DNA of 64,000 bases from Dinghuibacter silviterrae. Lineage in GTDB: Bacteria; Bacteroidota; Bacteroidia; Chitinophagales; Chitinophagaceae. How positions within the stretch are numbered: the first letter of the stretch is position 1; each line of letters opens with the position of its first letter. Below, piece by piece: positions 31,302-39,221 of the stretch. Made by a program: the position numbers and the translations under genes. The stretch lies in assembly GCF_004366355.1 (NCBI RefSeq), contig NZ_SODV01000001.1, positions 2,666,001 through 2,730,000 on the forward strand, written 5' to 3'. The notes under the pieces were generated by a model, which worked only from the letters and a program-made list of their open reading frames with translations, was not told the origin of the DNA and searched no databases.

Positions 31302-33731
31302 ATGCAAAACATTATTCTCTTGGAAAAGGTCGGGATCGGGGACATCGATCTCGTTGGTGGCAAAAACGCTTCCTTAGGTGAAATGCTGCAAAACCTCAGC
31401 AAACTGGGTATCCGGATCCCCAAGGGATTTGTGATCACGGTGCACGCGTACAATGAATTCATCAAGGCGAACAAGCTGGAGGTCAAGATCCGTGAATTGA
31501 TCGGGGCCATCGACTACAAAAGCGTGGAGTCCCTGCGCCGGTCGGGCCTGGAGGTCCGCAGCCTGATGCGGAATGCACGTTTCCCGGTCAAGCTGGGGGA
31601 GGAGATCGTCGAAGCCTACTATGCGCTGTCCGATACCTACGGACAGCTCAACACGGACGTGGCGGTCCGGTCATCGGCTACGGCCGAAGACCTGCCCGAC
31701 GCCAGCTTTGCGGGGCAACAGGAGACCTACCTTAACGTGCGGGGACCCGAAGACCTCATCGACGCGGTGCGCAACTGTTTCGCGTCGCTGTTTACGGACC
31801 GGGCCATCAGCTACCGCCACAGCTTTAAGTTCGATCACTTTGCCGTGGGTTTGTCCATTGGGGTGCAAAAGATGGTACGGTCCGACCTCGGCGCTTCCGG
31901 GGTGGCGTTTTCCCTCGATACAGAGTCCGGTTTCAAGGACGTGGTGGTGATCAACGCCTCCTACGGGCTTGGTGAGCTCGTGGTCCAGGGAGCGATATCC
32001 CCGGACGAATACATCGTCCACAAACCGACCATGGCCGCGGGTTTCCCGTCGCTCATCGAAAAGCGGATGGGGGTCAAGGACAAGATGATGGTCTATGGAG
32101 ATACGGCCGACGAGCGCGTCAAGGTGATCCCGACCGACAAGGGCTTCCAGTCGCGTTTTTGTCTCAAGGACAGCACCGCCCTCCTGCTTGCGCAATGGGT
32201 GGTACAGATAGAAGAATACTATTCCGGGCTCCGGAATACCTGGACGCCGATGGACGTGGAGTGGGCGATCGACGGCCTGACCAAGGAGCTCTTTATCGTA
32301 CAGGCGCGACCCGAAACGATCCATTCCCGCAAGGACGCCGGTAAGGTGACCGAATACAGCATCAACGATCCCCAGCGCACCGAAAAGATCCTTACCAAGG
32401 GGATTGCGGTGGGGGACAAGATCGCTTCCGGGAACGTAAACATCCTCTACTCCCTCGACAAACGCGTCATCGAAGGGCACGAGTTTCACGACGGGGACGT
32501 CCTCGTGACCGACATGACCGACCCCGACTGGGAACCCGTCATGAAACGCGCCTCCGCCATCGTCACCAACAAGGGCGGACGGACCTGTCACGCCGCCATC
32601 GTCGCCCGGGAGATGGGCGTCCCGGCCATCGTCGGTTGCGGCAACGCCACCGACGTACTATCCAACGGGCAGACCGTGACCATCAGCTGTGCCGAAGGCG
32701 GGGACGGGTTTGTCTACGCCGGCGAAATCGACTACTTGCGCAAAGAATACGACCTCGACGACCTGCCGTCGATCCGCACCCCCCTCATGCTCAACGTAGC
32801 CTCCCCCAGCATGAGCTTCCAGTTTGCCCAACTGCCCCACAAGGGCGTAGGGCTCGCCCGGGAAGAATTTATCATCAACAACTACATACAGGTGCACCCG
32901 TTGGCCCTCCTCCAACACGAAAAGATCGGGGACGCCGAACTGTCGCGCATCATCCGTGGAAAGATCGTGGGCTTTGACAACGAGACCGACTTTTTTATCA
33001 ACAAGCTGGCCTACGGGATCGCCCGCATAGCGGCCTCCTTTTATCCCTACAAAGTGATCGTCCGTTTTTCCGACTTCAAAAGCAATGAGTACTACAACCT
33101 CCTCGGCGGAAAATACTTCGAGCCCAAGGAAGAAAACCCCATGATCGGCTGGAGGGGCGCGTCCCGTTATTACTCCGGGGAGTATAAAGAGGCCTTCGGC
33201 CTGGAATGCCGGGCCATCAAAAAGGTCCGGGAAGAAATGGGGTTGTCCAACGTCATCGTGATGATCCCCTTCTGCCGGACCATCGGCGAACTCCTGAAGG
33301 TCAAGGAAACCATGGCCGAATACGGCTTACAGCAAGGGGACCAGGGGCTGGAGCTCTACCTCATGGCCGAGATCCCCTCCAACATACTGATGGCCGAGGA
33401 ATTTGCCGACCACATCGACGGCTTTTCCATCGGTTCCAACGACCTCACCCAACTGACCCTCGGCCTCGACCGGGATTCCTCCCTCGTGGCCGACATCTAC
33501 GACGAACGCGACCCCGCCGTCAAACGCCTCATCACCCACCTCATCCAGACCGCCAAACGCAAAGGCGTAAAGGTCGGGATCTGCGGACAGGGTCCCTCCG
33601 ACCACCCCGACTTTGCGCGCTTCCTCGTGGAGCTCGGCATCGACAGCATTTCGGTGACGCCGGATTCGGTGATGAAGACGATACACGCGATTGCGGCCGT
33701 CGAAATGGAGTTGGCGGCGGTGGAGGCGTAG
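31302..33731 (+). CDS. ppsA: Phosphoenolpyruvate synthase
   Basis: The 809-residue enzyme begins MQNIILLEKVGIGDIDLVGGKNASLGEM, the ATP-grasp start of PEP synthase. VRSSATAEDLPDASFAGQQETYLNV is the ATP-binding signature, GGRTCHAAIVAREMGVPAIVG carries the phosphorylated His, and the PEP-binding barrel contains IGSNDLTQLTLGLDRDS and GICGQGPSDHPDFARFLVELGIDSIS with the catalytic Cys. Length and order fit PpsA rather than the longer pyruvate phosphate dikinase. It converts pyruvate and ATP to PEP for gluconeogenesis. I chose the ATG at 31302; the open frame from 31248 adds an unconserved MLLTMVCKYLRNL stretch. About 205 non-coding bases separate it from the divergent YfhO-like gene; they contain the palindrome TAAACGTTTA and no gene. 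Confidence 0.94.
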   Translation: MQNIILLEKVGIGDIDLVGGKNASLGEMLQNLSKLGIRIPKGFVITVHAYNEFIKANKLEVKIRELIGAIDYKSVESLRRSGLEVRSLMRNARFPVKLGEEIVEAYYALSDTYGQLNTDVAVRSSATAEDLPDASFAGQQETYLNVRGPEDLIDAVRNCFASLFTDRAISYRHSFKFDHFAVGLSIGVQKMVRSDLGASGVAFSLDTESGFKDVVVINASYGLGELVVQGAISPDEYIVHKPTMAAGFPSLIEKRMGVKDKMMVYGDTADERVKVIPTDKGFQSRFCLKDSTALLLAQWVVQIEEYYSGLRNTWTPMDVEWAIDGLTKELFIVQARPETIHSRKDAGKVTEYSINDPQRTEKILTKGIAVGDKIASGNVNILYSLDKRVIEGHEFHDGDVLVTDMTDPDWEPVMKRASAIVTNKGGRTCHAAIVAREMGVPAIVGCGNATDVLSNGQTVTISCAEGGDGFVYAGEIDYLRKEYDLDDLPSIRTPLMLNVASPSMSFQFAQLPHKGVGLAREEFIINNYIQVHPLALLQHEKIGDAELSRIIRGKIVGFDNETDFFINKLAYGIARIAASFYPYKVIVRFSDFKSNEYYNLLGGKYFEPKEENPMIGWRGASRYYSGEYKEAFGLECRAIKKVREEMGLSNVIVMIPFCRTIGELLKVKETMAEYGLQQGDQGLELYLMAEIPSNILMAEEFADHIDGFSIGSNDLTQLTLGLDRDSSLVADIYDERDPAVKRLITHLIQTAKRKGVKVGICGQGPSDHPDFARFLVELGIDSISVTPDSVMKTIHAIAAVEMELAAVEA

Positions 33732-33810
33732 CGGGCCGCGCCCGCCTTTTGCGGCTCGCGCCGCCGCATCGTGGCTCGCCGCCGCCCTTCGTGGGCCGCG
33801 CCGCCTCACG
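33731..33810. repeat. Four 20-bp imperfect tandem repeats between convergent genes
   Basis: Four consecutive 20-base units start at 33731, 33751, 33771 and 33791, each of the pattern G(C/T)GG(G/C)(C/T)CGC(G/C)CC(G/C)CC plus a variable tail. They fill the gap between the convergent ppsA and PQQ-dehydrogenase genes, reaching into the last codons of the latter (stop at 33806). They may act as a GC-rich bidirectional transcription barrier. Confidence 0.75.
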
Positions 33811-35953
33811 GCAGTGCGTACGCCACATAGGCATCCCCCGACCGGGTGCCCAGCTTCCCGCCTCCACAGGCGATGACCACGTACTCCTTGCCGTCGATCG
33901 AATACACGCTGGGGGTCGCAAACCCACAGGCGGGCAGGTCGGTTTCCCAAAGCAACCGGCCGTCCCGCTTGTTAAAGGCCCTGAACTTGGCGTCCCGGGT
34001 GGCTGCGATAAAAATCAGCCCCCCGGCGGTGACAACCGAGCCTCCATAGTTCTCGGTCCCGGTATGGATGCCCCGCGCCTTGAAAGCAGGGTCGTCCCCC
34101 AGCGTATCCTTCCAAAGGACGCGGCCCCGTTCCAGGTCGATGGCCGTGAGAAAACCCCAGGGCGGAGACACCGCCGGATACCCGTCCCGGGTAAGGAATT
34201 TGTTGTAACCGGTGGAGGTAAACGGCATGGAATCATAGCCCGACAGGGGAGGAGCCGGCGGGGCCGTATAGGGCCTTGTTTGCAGGTCTTTGTCGTCTAA
34301 GATAAAGGAGGCCAGGGCTTTTTGCTGGCCCTCACCCAGGTCTGGGAAGGCCGGCATCATCCGGCGGCCCGTACGAAGCAATTGGAAGAAGCGGTCCTGT
34401 GTATAGTCCTTGGGGGCATGGAGCAGGGAAGGGTAGTTGCCCCCGCCCTGGCGTTCGGGTCCATGACAGCTCATACAGCGCGTGGCGTAGAGGGCCTGGC
34501 CGGCTTCGAGGTTGGTGGAGCGCATGCGCGCGGCCTCACCGTATATGGGATCCGGGCCCTTGCCGACGCGCACCATTGTGAGCACCCACGGCATCTCGCT
34601 GCCGTTGACATACAGTATTCCGGTCGCCGGGTCGTAAGAGGGCCCGCCCCATTCCCCCCCGCCGTCAAAACCCGGGAAGATCACCGTCCCCTCCCGGGAG
34701 GGCGGTTGAAAAAGCCCGTTGTGGTAGCTGTCGAGGCGCTTCCGGAGGTCGGCGGTGTCGGATACCAGCGGATTGAGGTTGTCTATGGTCAATTGCTGAC
34801 GGGTAAAAGGCGGCTCGTAGGTGGGGACCGGCTGGGTCGGCCAGGGCTGCTCGCCGGCCAACTCGCTCTGGGTGGGCACCGGTGTCTCGGTGACCGGGTA
34901 GAGCGGCGCGCCGGTCGTTCCGTCCAGGACGAAGATAAACCCGCTTTTGGTGATCTGGACGACGGCGTCTACCGGTTTGGAATCCTTATGGAGGGTGGCC
35001 AGCACAGGGGGCGTCGGCAGGTCCCGGTCCCACAGGTCGTGGTGTACCGTCTGGAAATGCCACAGGCGCCGCCCCGTGGCCGCGTCCAGCGCCAGGACGC
35101 AGTTGGCAAAAAGGTCTTCGCCCCGGCGGTTGCCGCCGTAAAAGTCATAACTCGCGGACCCCGTGGGAGCGAAGACGACACCCCTGGCTTCGTCCAGGCT
35201 AAAACCCGCCCAGGTGTTGGCGGCGCCAGCGTAACGCCAGGCCGTGGAATCCTCCCAGCTATGGTATCCTGCCTCGCCCGGCCAGGGGATCGTATGAAAG
35301 ATCCAGCGTCTTGCCCCCGTATGTACGTCGTACGCGCGGATGGATCCCGGCGCCGCCGGCGTGGTTTCATCCACCCGTGTACCGATGATGATGAGGTCTT
35401 TATAGATTAACCCCGGGGTCGTGGACGCCACATACCGTTCCCGGGCCGGACGGTCCAGGTCGTCGTGGAGGTCAACTGAACCGCCCTGGCCAAAAGAAGG
35501 AATGGGCTTCCCGGTATGCGCGTCCAGGCAAAACAGGTGGGCGCCCGCGGAATAAAACAAGCGTAACTCGTTGCCGTTTTTATACAAGGCTACCCCCCGG
35601 CAAACGTTCAGGGAAGACTCCCCCTGCGTCGAGGGATCAAAGGTCCAGCGCTCCTGTCCCGTCGCGGCATCCAGGGCAAAAGCCTTCAGATGTGGCGATA
35701 CCCCGTAGAAGACGCCCTCGTCCTCCAGCCCGTTTACCTGGATCTGTGTGCCCGTCTTGTCGGCGTCCCCGGTATGATAGGTCCACGCCACCGACAAGCG
35801 GTCCACGTTGCTGGTATCGATTTCGGTCAATGAGGCGTAGTGGCGGCTGTCCTTTCCCCCTCCATACACCGGCCAATCCACCGTGTGGACCGGGACGTGG
35901 GTACGGCAAGCCATGCAAAGGAGCAACGCGGTGGCGGCAAACAAATACTTCAT
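33806..35953 (-). CDS. PQQ-dependent dehydrogenase with internal cytochrome c domain
   Basis: The 715-residue protein has a lipoprotein signal (LLLCMACRTH). A quinoprotein beta-propeller follows, with DWPVYGGGKDSRHYASLTEID at the start and repeated Ala-Trp/tryptophan-docking phrases such as LDAATGQERWTFD and LDAATGRRLWHFQTVHHDLWDRDLPTPP. A heme c motif CMSCH at residues 493-497, with a later Met in RRMMPAFPDL, shows a cytochrome c domain of about 80 residues. Propeller sequence resumes after it (TAIDLERGRVLWKDTL, FRAFNKRDGRLLWETDLP). Membrane-glucose-dehydrogenase-like relatives oxidise sugars or alcohols in the periplasm and pass electrons to the heme. The substrate is unknown, and no PQQ synthesis genes are in the window. 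Confidence 0.9.
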   Translation of the reverse strand: MKYLFAATALLLCMACRTHVPVHTVDWPVYGGGKDSRHYASLTEIDTSNVDRLSVAWTYHTGDADKTGTQIQVNGLEDEGVFYGVSPHLKAFALDAATGQERWTFDPSTQGESSLNVCRGVALYKNGNELRLFYSAGAHLFCLDAHTGKPIPSFGQGGSVDLHDDLDRPARERYVASTTPGLIYKDLIIIGTRVDETTPAAPGSIRAYDVHTGARRWIFHTIPWPGEAGYHSWEDSTAWRYAGAANTWAGFSLDEARGVVFAPTGSASYDFYGGNRRGEDLFANCVLALDAATGRRLWHFQTVHHDLWDRDLPTPPVLATLHKDSKPVDAVVQITKSGFIFVLDGTTGAPLYPVTETPVPTQSELAGEQPWPTQPVPTYEPPFTRQQLTIDNLNPLVSDTADLRKRLDSYHNGLFQPPSREGTVIFPGFDGGGEWGGPSYDPATGILYVNGSEMPWVLTMVRVGKGPDPIYGEAARMRSTNLEAGQALYATRCMSCHGPERQGGGNYPSLLHAPKDYTQDRFFQLLRTGRRMMPAFPDLGEGQQKALASFILDDKDLQTRPYTAPPAPPLSGYDSMPFTSTGYNKFLTRDGYPAVSPPWGFLTAIDLERGRVLWKDTLGDDPAFKARGIHTGTENYGGSVVTAGGLIFIAATRDAKFRAFNKRDGRLLWETDLPACGFATPSVYSIDGKEYVVIACGGGKLGTRSGDAYVAYALP

Positions 35954-36028
35954 AGGAGGAAGTTAATTCTTTTCTAAAAGCATTGCGCAGCCGCCCGTGG
36001 ATCACGGAAAGGAAGTAGTTTGTGCCCC

Positions 36029-36832
36029 ATGCGTTCCCTTCTCCTCTGCTTACTGCTCACTGTCCCTATGTTCACCTGGGCTCAGCACGACTCACTGGTC
36101 GAGGTCAACGGTATCGTCCTTTCCAAGGACAGCCTGAAGCCACTGCCCGCCGTCAGCATCGTCATCAAGGGGACGGGACGGGGAACCATCACCAGCGACC
36201 GGGGCTCCTTTGGCATCGTGGCCCTGCTTGGCCAGGAAATCGAGCTCACCAGCGTAGGCTATAAACCCCAACACATCATTGTCAATAACGGCTCCGACCA
36301 CGCCCACGTGGTCATTATGGAGACCGATACCGCCTATATCGCCACCGCCTTTATCCGGGCACATCCTTCCAAGGATCAATTTGCGCGAGACTTTGTCAAC
36401 GCCCATTTCGAAGACAAGGAACAGGAACTTGCCAAAAAAAGCCTGGACCCCAAGGCCCTGAAGATCATCTCCAAAGGCGTCCCCCTCAGCGCTTCCGAAA
36501 AAACGGACCGGACGCTTACCCAAAACGCAAAGAATGCCGCCAACTCGGGGACGGTTCCCGATGTAGTCGGGGTGAACCTGTTGACCCTGTTCAAGGGCAG
36601 GCGCAAAAAGACGCGGGAGCTGCAGCCCATCGACCCGTCCTACGGAGGCGCGGTGCTGCCCGCGCTGCGGGATACGGCCGCGCACCGGTCCCCGGCGACT
36701 CGCGATACGGTCTCGCATACCGCGCCTCCGCGCGACAGCGCCGCCCGGCAGCCCCTCCGGCGCGACAGCGCCACGAAACACTCCGTGGTCCCGGGTGACA
36801 CAACGACACAAAAACCCGCTACTGCCCACTAG
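36029..36832 (+). CDS. Secreted protein with carboxypeptidase-regulatory-like domain
   Basis: The 267-residue protein has a signal peptide (MRSLLLCLLLTVPMFTWAQ) and then a CarboxypepD_reg-like domain at about residues 24-100: VEVNGIVLSKDSLKPLPAVSIVIKGTGRGTITSDRGSFGI ... ELTSVGYKPQ. The middle part is helical and polar (QFARDFVNAHFEDKEQELAKKSL). The C-terminal 65 residues are low-complexity, repeating short 'RDTA/RDSA' units. This is the domain found at the start of SusC-type transporters, here free-standing. The function is unknown; a periplasmic or surface role is likely. A 16-bp palindrome follows the stop. Confidence 0.7.
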   Translation: MRSLLLCLLLTVPMFTWAQHDSLVEVNGIVLSKDSLKPLPAVSIVIKGTGRGTITSDRGSFGIVALLGQEIELTSVGYKPQHIIVNNGSDHAHVVIMETDTAYIATAFIRAHPSKDQFARDFVNAHFEDKEQELAKKSLDPKALKIISKGVPLSASEKTDRTLTQNAKNAANSGTVPDVVGVNLLTLFKGRRKKTRELQPIDPSYGGAVLPALRDTAAHRSPATRDTVSHTAPPRDSAARQPLRRDSATKHSVVPGDTTTQKPATAH

Positions 36833-36834
36833 AC

Positions 36835-36850
36835 AGCCTCGTACGAGGCT
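36835..36850 (+). terminator. Palindrome directly after the stop codon
   Basis: AGCCTCGTACGAGGCT is a perfect 16-bp palindrome two bases past the stop and is followed by CTTG. It could form a short hairpin, but the stem is small and the T-run weak. Confidence 0.35.
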
Positions 36851-36864
36851 CTTGCGCCCCATGA

Positions 36865-36894
36865 GGTGCCGCGGCGGCCGCCCGCCGCGGCACC
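36865..36894. repeat. 13-bp perfect GC hairpin
   Basis: The arms GGTGCCGCGGCGG (36865-36877) and its exact complement (36882-36894) enclose four bases. It lies in the 137-base gap between the carboxypeptidase-regulatory-like gene and the porin-like gene; no T-run follows. The rest of this gap is AT-rich before the next ATG and probably contains its promoter. Confidence 0.65.
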
Positions 36895-36969
36895 CGTTCG
36901 CTGCCGCGGAGAACCAAAGAAATATCTGGAATAATAATTGCAGGGGCCTAGGTATATATCTATTTATTT

Positions 36970-37539
36970 ATGAAAAGATTACGTCTGATTCACGTCGCAT
37001 GCACGCTCCTCTTTTTAGGAGGGGCCACCGTTTCCAACGCCCAATCGAGAAGAGGAGGTGGTGACGGCCCCGTACAGGTGGGGAGCGTTGTGCTCAACCT
37101 TGGTGTGGGCGCCGGTGCGGATTATGGGAATTACAATTACAATTCCGGTTTTGGTACGAAGGCCGCATTGGAATTTGGCCTGTGGCAGGCAGGGCCTGGT
37201 GTCATTACTTTGGGTGGAGAAATCGGTGGCTCATTTTCCAACGGTGGCTATTATGCGAACTATAAGGCGCACACCATCGTGGTGGCCGCCCGCGCCGCCT
37301 GGCATTGCGGCTGGGGTGTCCCGAACCTGGATACGTATGGCGGTGTCTCGGCCGGTTTGGGTTTCCGTCACCATCAGTGGTATGAAGGGAACGTCACCTA
37401 TTCGAGCAATGACGTCGTGCCTGTCGCGGGGGTATTTGTAGGGGCATCGTATTTTGTCACCCCCAAATTCGGGTTCAATGCCGAAGCGGGGTATGACATC
37501 ACCAACATCCAGGCCGGCGTTATATTCAAATTGATGTAA
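36970..37539 (+). CDS. Porin-like outer-membrane beta-barrel protein
   Basis: This 189-residue protein has a signal peptide ending at VSNAQ. Alternating beta strands rich in Gly and aromatic residues follow: VVLNLGVGAGADYGNYNYNSGFG, ALEFGLWQAGPGVITLGGEIGG, TYGGVSAGLGFRHHQWYEGN and a last strand IQAGVIFKLM. This is the plan of small eight-stranded Bacteroidota outer-membrane proteins. It lies just before the GH105 gene (10 bases apart), but no specific role in glycan uptake can be shown. Confidence 0.75.
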   Translation: MKRLRLIHVACTLLFLGGATVSNAQSRRGGGDGPVQVGSVVLNLGVGAGADYGNYNYNSGFGTKAALEFGLWQAGPGVITLGGEIGGSFSNGGYYANYKAHTIVVAARAAWHCGWGVPNLDTYGGVSAGLGFRHHQWYEGNVTYSSNDVVPVAGVFVGASYFVTPKFGFNAEAGYDITNIQAGVIFKLM

Positions 37540-37549
37540 TTTCACGCGC

Positions 37550-38683
37550 ATGCGATTCGCGTGCGTTGTATTCATCTTTTGTCTGTTCCCGCGGATGGGA
37601 AGGACCCAAGACAAAGTGGCGGTCACCGCCATGACCCTTTGGAAAGACTCCATGGCCGTTGGACGGCCCATCCACTGGAACTATGAACAGGGCGTTGTCC
37701 TGGCGGGAATGCAGGCCCTCTGGACACGCACACACGACAGTACTTATTTCACCTACATCCGGCACACCATCGATCCTTATATTGGAAACGATGGGAACAT
37801 CCGGAGTTATAAGGAGGAGGACCTCAGCCTGGACAATATCAATACAGGCAGGGTCCTTCTCTTTTTATGGAAGGCAACGGGCCAGGCCAAATACAAGCTG
37901 GCCGCAGACCGGTTGCGCGAACAGTTGCGCCGGCAACCCCGAAACGCACAAGGCGGTTTCTGGCATAAAAAAACCTACCCCGACCAGATGTGGCTGGACG
38001 GTTTGTACATGGCCGAACCATTTTATGATCATTACGCCCTTGCGACGGGAGAGGACACCGACTTTACGGACATCGCCCGCCAGTTTATCCTGATGGAAAA
38101 ATACGCCCGTGATCCCCGGACGGGTCTTTTGTATCACGGCTGGGACGCGTCTCACCGGGAAAAATGGGCGGACAGCCTGACAGGCTGCTCTCCGAACTTC
38201 TGGGCCCGCGCGATGGGCTGGTATGGCGCGGCGCTGGTAGACGTCCTGGAAGATTTTCCTAAAAACAGGCCCGGGCGGGACACCCTGGTAGCGGTCTTTC
38301 GTCGGTTTGCCGCGGCCGTTAGTGCGGTCCAGGACCCCGGCACCGGTCTTTGGTGGGATGTACTCAACTACCCCGGCCGCGAGGGTAATTACCTGGAGGC
38401 ATCCGCCAGCTGTCTTTTTGTCTATACCCTTGCCAAAGGGGTGCGCCTGGGTCTTTTGCCTTCGCGGTTCAAGGCCGCCGCGTCCAGGGGCTATGCGGGT
38501 ATCCTCCACCGTTTTGTCACCCCCGACGGTCACCTCGACGGAACGGTGAGCGTGAGCGGGCTGGGCGGCGCGCACTACCGCGACGGCAGCTACGCATACT
38601 ACTTGAGTGAAAAAGTTGTCCGCGACGACCCGAAGGGGATTGGGGCGTATCTGCTGGCGACCGCGGAACTCGGCGGGCGATAG
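37550..38683 (+). CDS. GH105 unsaturated rhamnogalacturonyl hydrolase-like
   Basis: The 377-residue protein has a short signal-like start (FACVVFIFCLFPRMGRTQ). GH105 motifs are clear: HWNYEQGVVLAGM, FWHKKTYPDQMWLDGLYMAEPFYDHYA with the catalytic Asp, GLLYHGWDASHREKWADSLTGCSPNFWARAMGWYGAALVDVLE and LWWDVLNYPGREGNYLEASASCLFVYTLAKGVRLGL. GH105 enzymes remove the unsaturated uronic acid that pectate or rhamnogalacturonan lyases leave at the non-reducing end. No lyase is in the window. The gene ends at 38683, and a promoter element for the next unit begins right at its stop. Confidence 0.9.
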   Translation: MRFACVVFIFCLFPRMGRTQDKVAVTAMTLWKDSMAVGRPIHWNYEQGVVLAGMQALWTRTHDSTYFTYIRHTIDPYIGNDGNIRSYKEEDLSLDNINTGRVLLFLWKATGQAKYKLAADRLREQLRRQPRNAQGGFWHKKTYPDQMWLDGLYMAEPFYDHYALATGEDTDFTDIARQFILMEKYARDPRTGLLYHGWDASHREKWADSLTGCSPNFWARAMGWYGAALVDVLEDFPKNRPGRDTLVAVFRRFAAAVSAVQDPGTGLWWDVLNYPGREGNYLEASASCLFVYTLAKGVRLGLLPSRFKAAASRGYAGILHRFVTPDGHLDGTVSVSGLGGAHYRDGSYAYYLSEKVVRDDPKGIGAYLLATAELGGR

Positions 38684-38747
38684 TAAGATATTCCATCATT
38701 TCAGTAAGACCTTACATTGCCCTCCCCGGGGGGCCGGGGTACCTTAG
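38680..38747 (+). promoter_or_regulatory. Promoter with shared 40-bp upstream element (copy 1)
   Basis: The 40 bases 38680-38719 match 61126-61165 at 32 positions without gaps; ATAGTAA, TTCCATCA and ACCTTACATTG are identical. The TTG at 38717-38719 is followed after 20 bases by TACCTTAG (38740-38747), a one-mismatch form of the Bacteroidota -7 box. The ATG of the MaoC-like gene is six bases further on. The element would drive the unit from 38754. Confidence 0.7.
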
Positions 38748-38753
38748 TGCCCC

Positions 38754-39206
38754 ATGAGGAAATATTTCGAGGAGTTTGAGCCAGGCAGTGTCCGTGACAG
38801 CACGGGGCGCACGATCACGGAAACGGACATCGTCCTGCACGCGGGGCAGACGGGGGACTTCTACCCCCACCACATGGATGAGGAATGGTGCAAGCAGCAA
38901 CCGTTCAAAAAACGGATCGCGCATGGTACGCTGGTCTTTAGCGTGGCCGTGGGTATGACCGCGGGGGTCATCAACGAAGTGTCCATGACGTATGGATACG
39001 ACCGGCTTCGTTTCTTACAGCCGGTGTTTATTGGCGATACCCTCCGTGTAAAGGTGACCGTCCGGGAACGAAAAGAACATAAACGGCCGGGCTATGGCCT
39101 GGTCACCGAAGGCCTGGAGGTCTTCAACCAGCGCTCAGACCTGGTGATGGTTTGCGATCACCTGTTGTTGGTAGAGAAGCGCGTCCCCGGGGACGCCGCA
39201 CATTGA
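38754..39206 (+). CDS. MaoC-like hot-dog-fold hydratase
   Basis: The 150-residue protein is a MaoC/R-hydratase. [26 protein letters not shown] contains the Asp and His of the active site, and [18 protein letters not shown] and [23 protein letters not shown] follow the family pattern. Such enzymes add or remove water on acyl-CoA or dicarboxyl-CoA substrates. Here it heads a run of genes that includes two CoA-transferases, so it may hydrate or dehydrate their CoA product. It is preceded by the duplicated promoter element and separated by 15 bases from the next gene. Confidence 0.85.
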   Translation: MRKYFEEFEPGSVRDSTGRTITETDIVLHAGQTGDFYPHHMDEEWCKQQPFKKRIAHGTLVFSVAVGMTAGVINEVSMTYGYDRLRFLQPVFIGDTLRVKVTVRERKEHKRPGYGLVTEGLEVFNQRSDLVMVCDHLLLVEKRVPGDAAH

Positions 39207-39221
39207 CTAAAAATATTGACG

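Noticed and set aside
33731-33810. CRISPR-like tandem units
   Set aside because: The 20-base units are directly adjacent with no spacers and no cas genes are near.
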